A model generated the notes under the pieces. It saw only the letters and a program-made list of their open reading frames with translations. It made no database searches and was not told the DNA's origin. This document shows, piece by piece, positions 63,357 to 64,000 of a stretch of DNA of 64,000 bases. Position numbers and translations under genes: made by a program. The DNA comes from Desulfobacteraceae bacterium (GTDB taxonomy: Bacteria; Desulfobacterota; Desulfobacteria; Desulfobacterales; UBA5852). How positions within the stretch are numbered: position 1 is the stretch's first letter; each line of letters starts with the position of its first letter. The stretch spans positions 124,001-188,000 of the forward strand of contig JABZFP010000018.1 in NCBI GenBank assembly GCA_014237395.1, given 5' to 3'.

Positions 63357-63617
63357 TCATCCGTTGTCCTCGTGATCCGCCGGTTCAGTTTCCTGGAATG
63401 CATCGCGGCGCTCGCGGTTTCGACGGGGGCTGAAAAAGGGGAAACTGCGGCGGTCACCGCCGTCCCGTCGATGCCGTAACCAGCGGCGCTCAGGAAATGT
63501 ACCGGCCGATGTCCGACCGCGCCGATCGGCTTTTTTCCGCCGGCCTCCCTGGTCCTTGGTTTTCTTGGAATCGCTTTTCAGATCGATCTCGGCAGTTTCA
63601 TGCGGATCCTGTTCCAT
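63357..63617 (-). CDS. Small Arg-rich charged protein, unknown function
   Basis: An 86-aa protein with an acidic start (MEQDPHETAEIDLKSDSKK), then a long stretch in which RR pairs alternate with Asp/Gly and aromatic residues (RRKKADRRGR, RRWLRHRRDGGDRRSF, RRNRERRD), then an acidic end. A strong GGAGGGG lies seven bases before the ATG, and a promoter pair is visible upstream. No domain or membrane segment is seen. It may bind nucleic acid or be intrinsically disordered. Confidence 0.6.
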   Translation of the reverse strand: MEQDPHETAEIDLKSDSKKTKDQGGRRKKADRRGRTSAGTFPERRWLRHRRDGGDRRSFPFFSPRRNRERRDAFQETEPADHEDNG

Positions 63618-63738
63618 GGCTTTCCCCTCCGGTTAAACACCGGTTACAAGCGCACAGGAGCGGCCGCCCGCAATGGTGATCGTTTTCTAATTTCGTCAGC
63701 GGACGACGTCCCGTCTCAAACAATACCACCACACCTCT

Positions 63739-63766
63739 ATAATAGACAAACATTATATAAAATCAA
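63739..63766 (-). promoter_or_regulatory. Promoter for the Arg-rich small protein
   Basis: On the minus strand TTGATT (63766-63761) and TATTAT (63744-63739) are 16 bases apart in an AT-rich stretch, with a start near 63731 and a leader of about 115 bases. The remainder of 63618-63849 shows only AT-rich sequence and a short CCGGTTAAACACCGGTT inverted repeat near 63631. Confidence 0.55.
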
Positions 63767-63849
63767 CAAGTTGCTTTGTTTAATGTGATTTTTAACAATA
63801 TTTTCAATTAGTTACCATTTTCTATCCACAGCCTGACACAGTTCTGCTC

Positions 63850-63880
63850 TTGACAGGAATAGGACTGCCCGTTGTATAGA
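63850..63880 (+). promoter_or_regulatory. Promoter upstream of the gene at the window edge
   Basis: TTGACA at 63850-63855 is followed by TATAGA at 63875-63880 (spacing 19, slightly long) or TTGTAT at 63872 (spacing 16). It would give a leader of about 95 bases before the ATG at 63979. Confidence 0.5.
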
Positions 63881-63978
63881 ATAGCCCTTCACCGTTCGGT
63901 TCCCCCGTTTAGCACCGGTCACCGTGAATAATCTCGGTGGCCCGCATTGCGAAACCCTTTTCCAACAGGAGGTTTGCC

Positions 63979-64000
63979 ATGAAAAGATGGTTTGCATTCG
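63979..64000 (+). CDS. Start of a gene cut by the window end
   Basis: AGGAGG at 63967-63972 precedes an ATG by six bases; the first codons read MKRWFAF, the kind of basic-then-hydrophobic start seen in signal peptides. The rest lies outside the window, so no function can be given. Confidence 0.5.

Overview
The window looks like a chromosomal segment of a Gram-negative, probably anaerobic bacterium of the Desulfobacterota, closest in style to Desulfosarcina-type sulfate reducers. This is inferred from protein style and gene content: a Kdo/heptose LPS core set, an lpx operon with a Gfo/Idh/MocA gene between lpxA and lpxB, a DHH-CBS-tRNA nucleotidyltransferase fusion, sigma-54 promoters with a GAF/AAA+/Fis activator, and moderately GC-rich DNA. 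No rRNA, phage, insertion sequence or CRISPR array was seen.

Region 1 (about 0-16 kb) builds the LPS inner core. After a Trm112-like gene come waaG, waaP and three further LPS-kinase-fold genes, one a double-domain fusion and one with a degenerate catalytic loop. A minus-strand Kdo block follows: kdsA, a transaldolase/FSA-like protein fused to KdsD-type CBS domains, a KdsC-like phosphatase and an LpxL-like acyltransferase. Divergent from it are waaA, a WaaF-type heptosyltransferase, a KdkA-like kinase and a second GT9 heptosyltransferase. A NodU-type carbamoyltransferase lies convergent to these.

Region 2 (about 15.9-31.2 kb) is one long minus-strand outer-membrane biogenesis cluster, in transcription order lolC/E, lolD, bamA (with an extra N-terminal domain), skp/ompH, lpxD, fabZ, lpxA, a GnnA-like oxidoreductase, lpxB, msbA, lptF, lptG and lpxK. 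It covers lipoprotein release, beta-barrel insertion, lipid A synthesis and LPS flipping and transport.

Region 3 (about 31.5-43 kb) holds pilC, a PilS-type histidine kinase ending in a clear terminator, then housekeeping genes: the DHH-CBS-nucleotidyltransferase, trpS, scpA-scpB, an HU/IHF gene, tRNA-Val(CAC) with a strong terminator, an FmdB-like zinc ribbon, an EamA permease and a RibD/DHFR-like reductase.

Region 4 (about 43-52 kb) is accessory: a tiny secreted protein with a PEP-CTERM-like tail under a near-consensus sigma-54 promoter, two divergent glycosyltransferases, an exported unknown protein, a MITE-like inverted repeat, dinB, a GcvT-SHMT fusion, and a DUF6794-like small protein.

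Region 5 (about 52.5-61.4 kb) is an ornithine/carbamoyl-phosphate module: a FadR-type regulator, ornithine aminotransferase, ornithine carbamoyltransferase, a COG2403-type P-loop protein of unknown role and carbamate kinase, with an AstE/AspA-like deacylase and a sigma-54 activator on the other strand. Divergent from the activator is a candidate sigma-54-dependent small RNA (about 150 nt) with a perfect 12-bp terminator stem. mutM, an O-methyltransferase, an Arg-rich small protein and the start of one more gene close the window.
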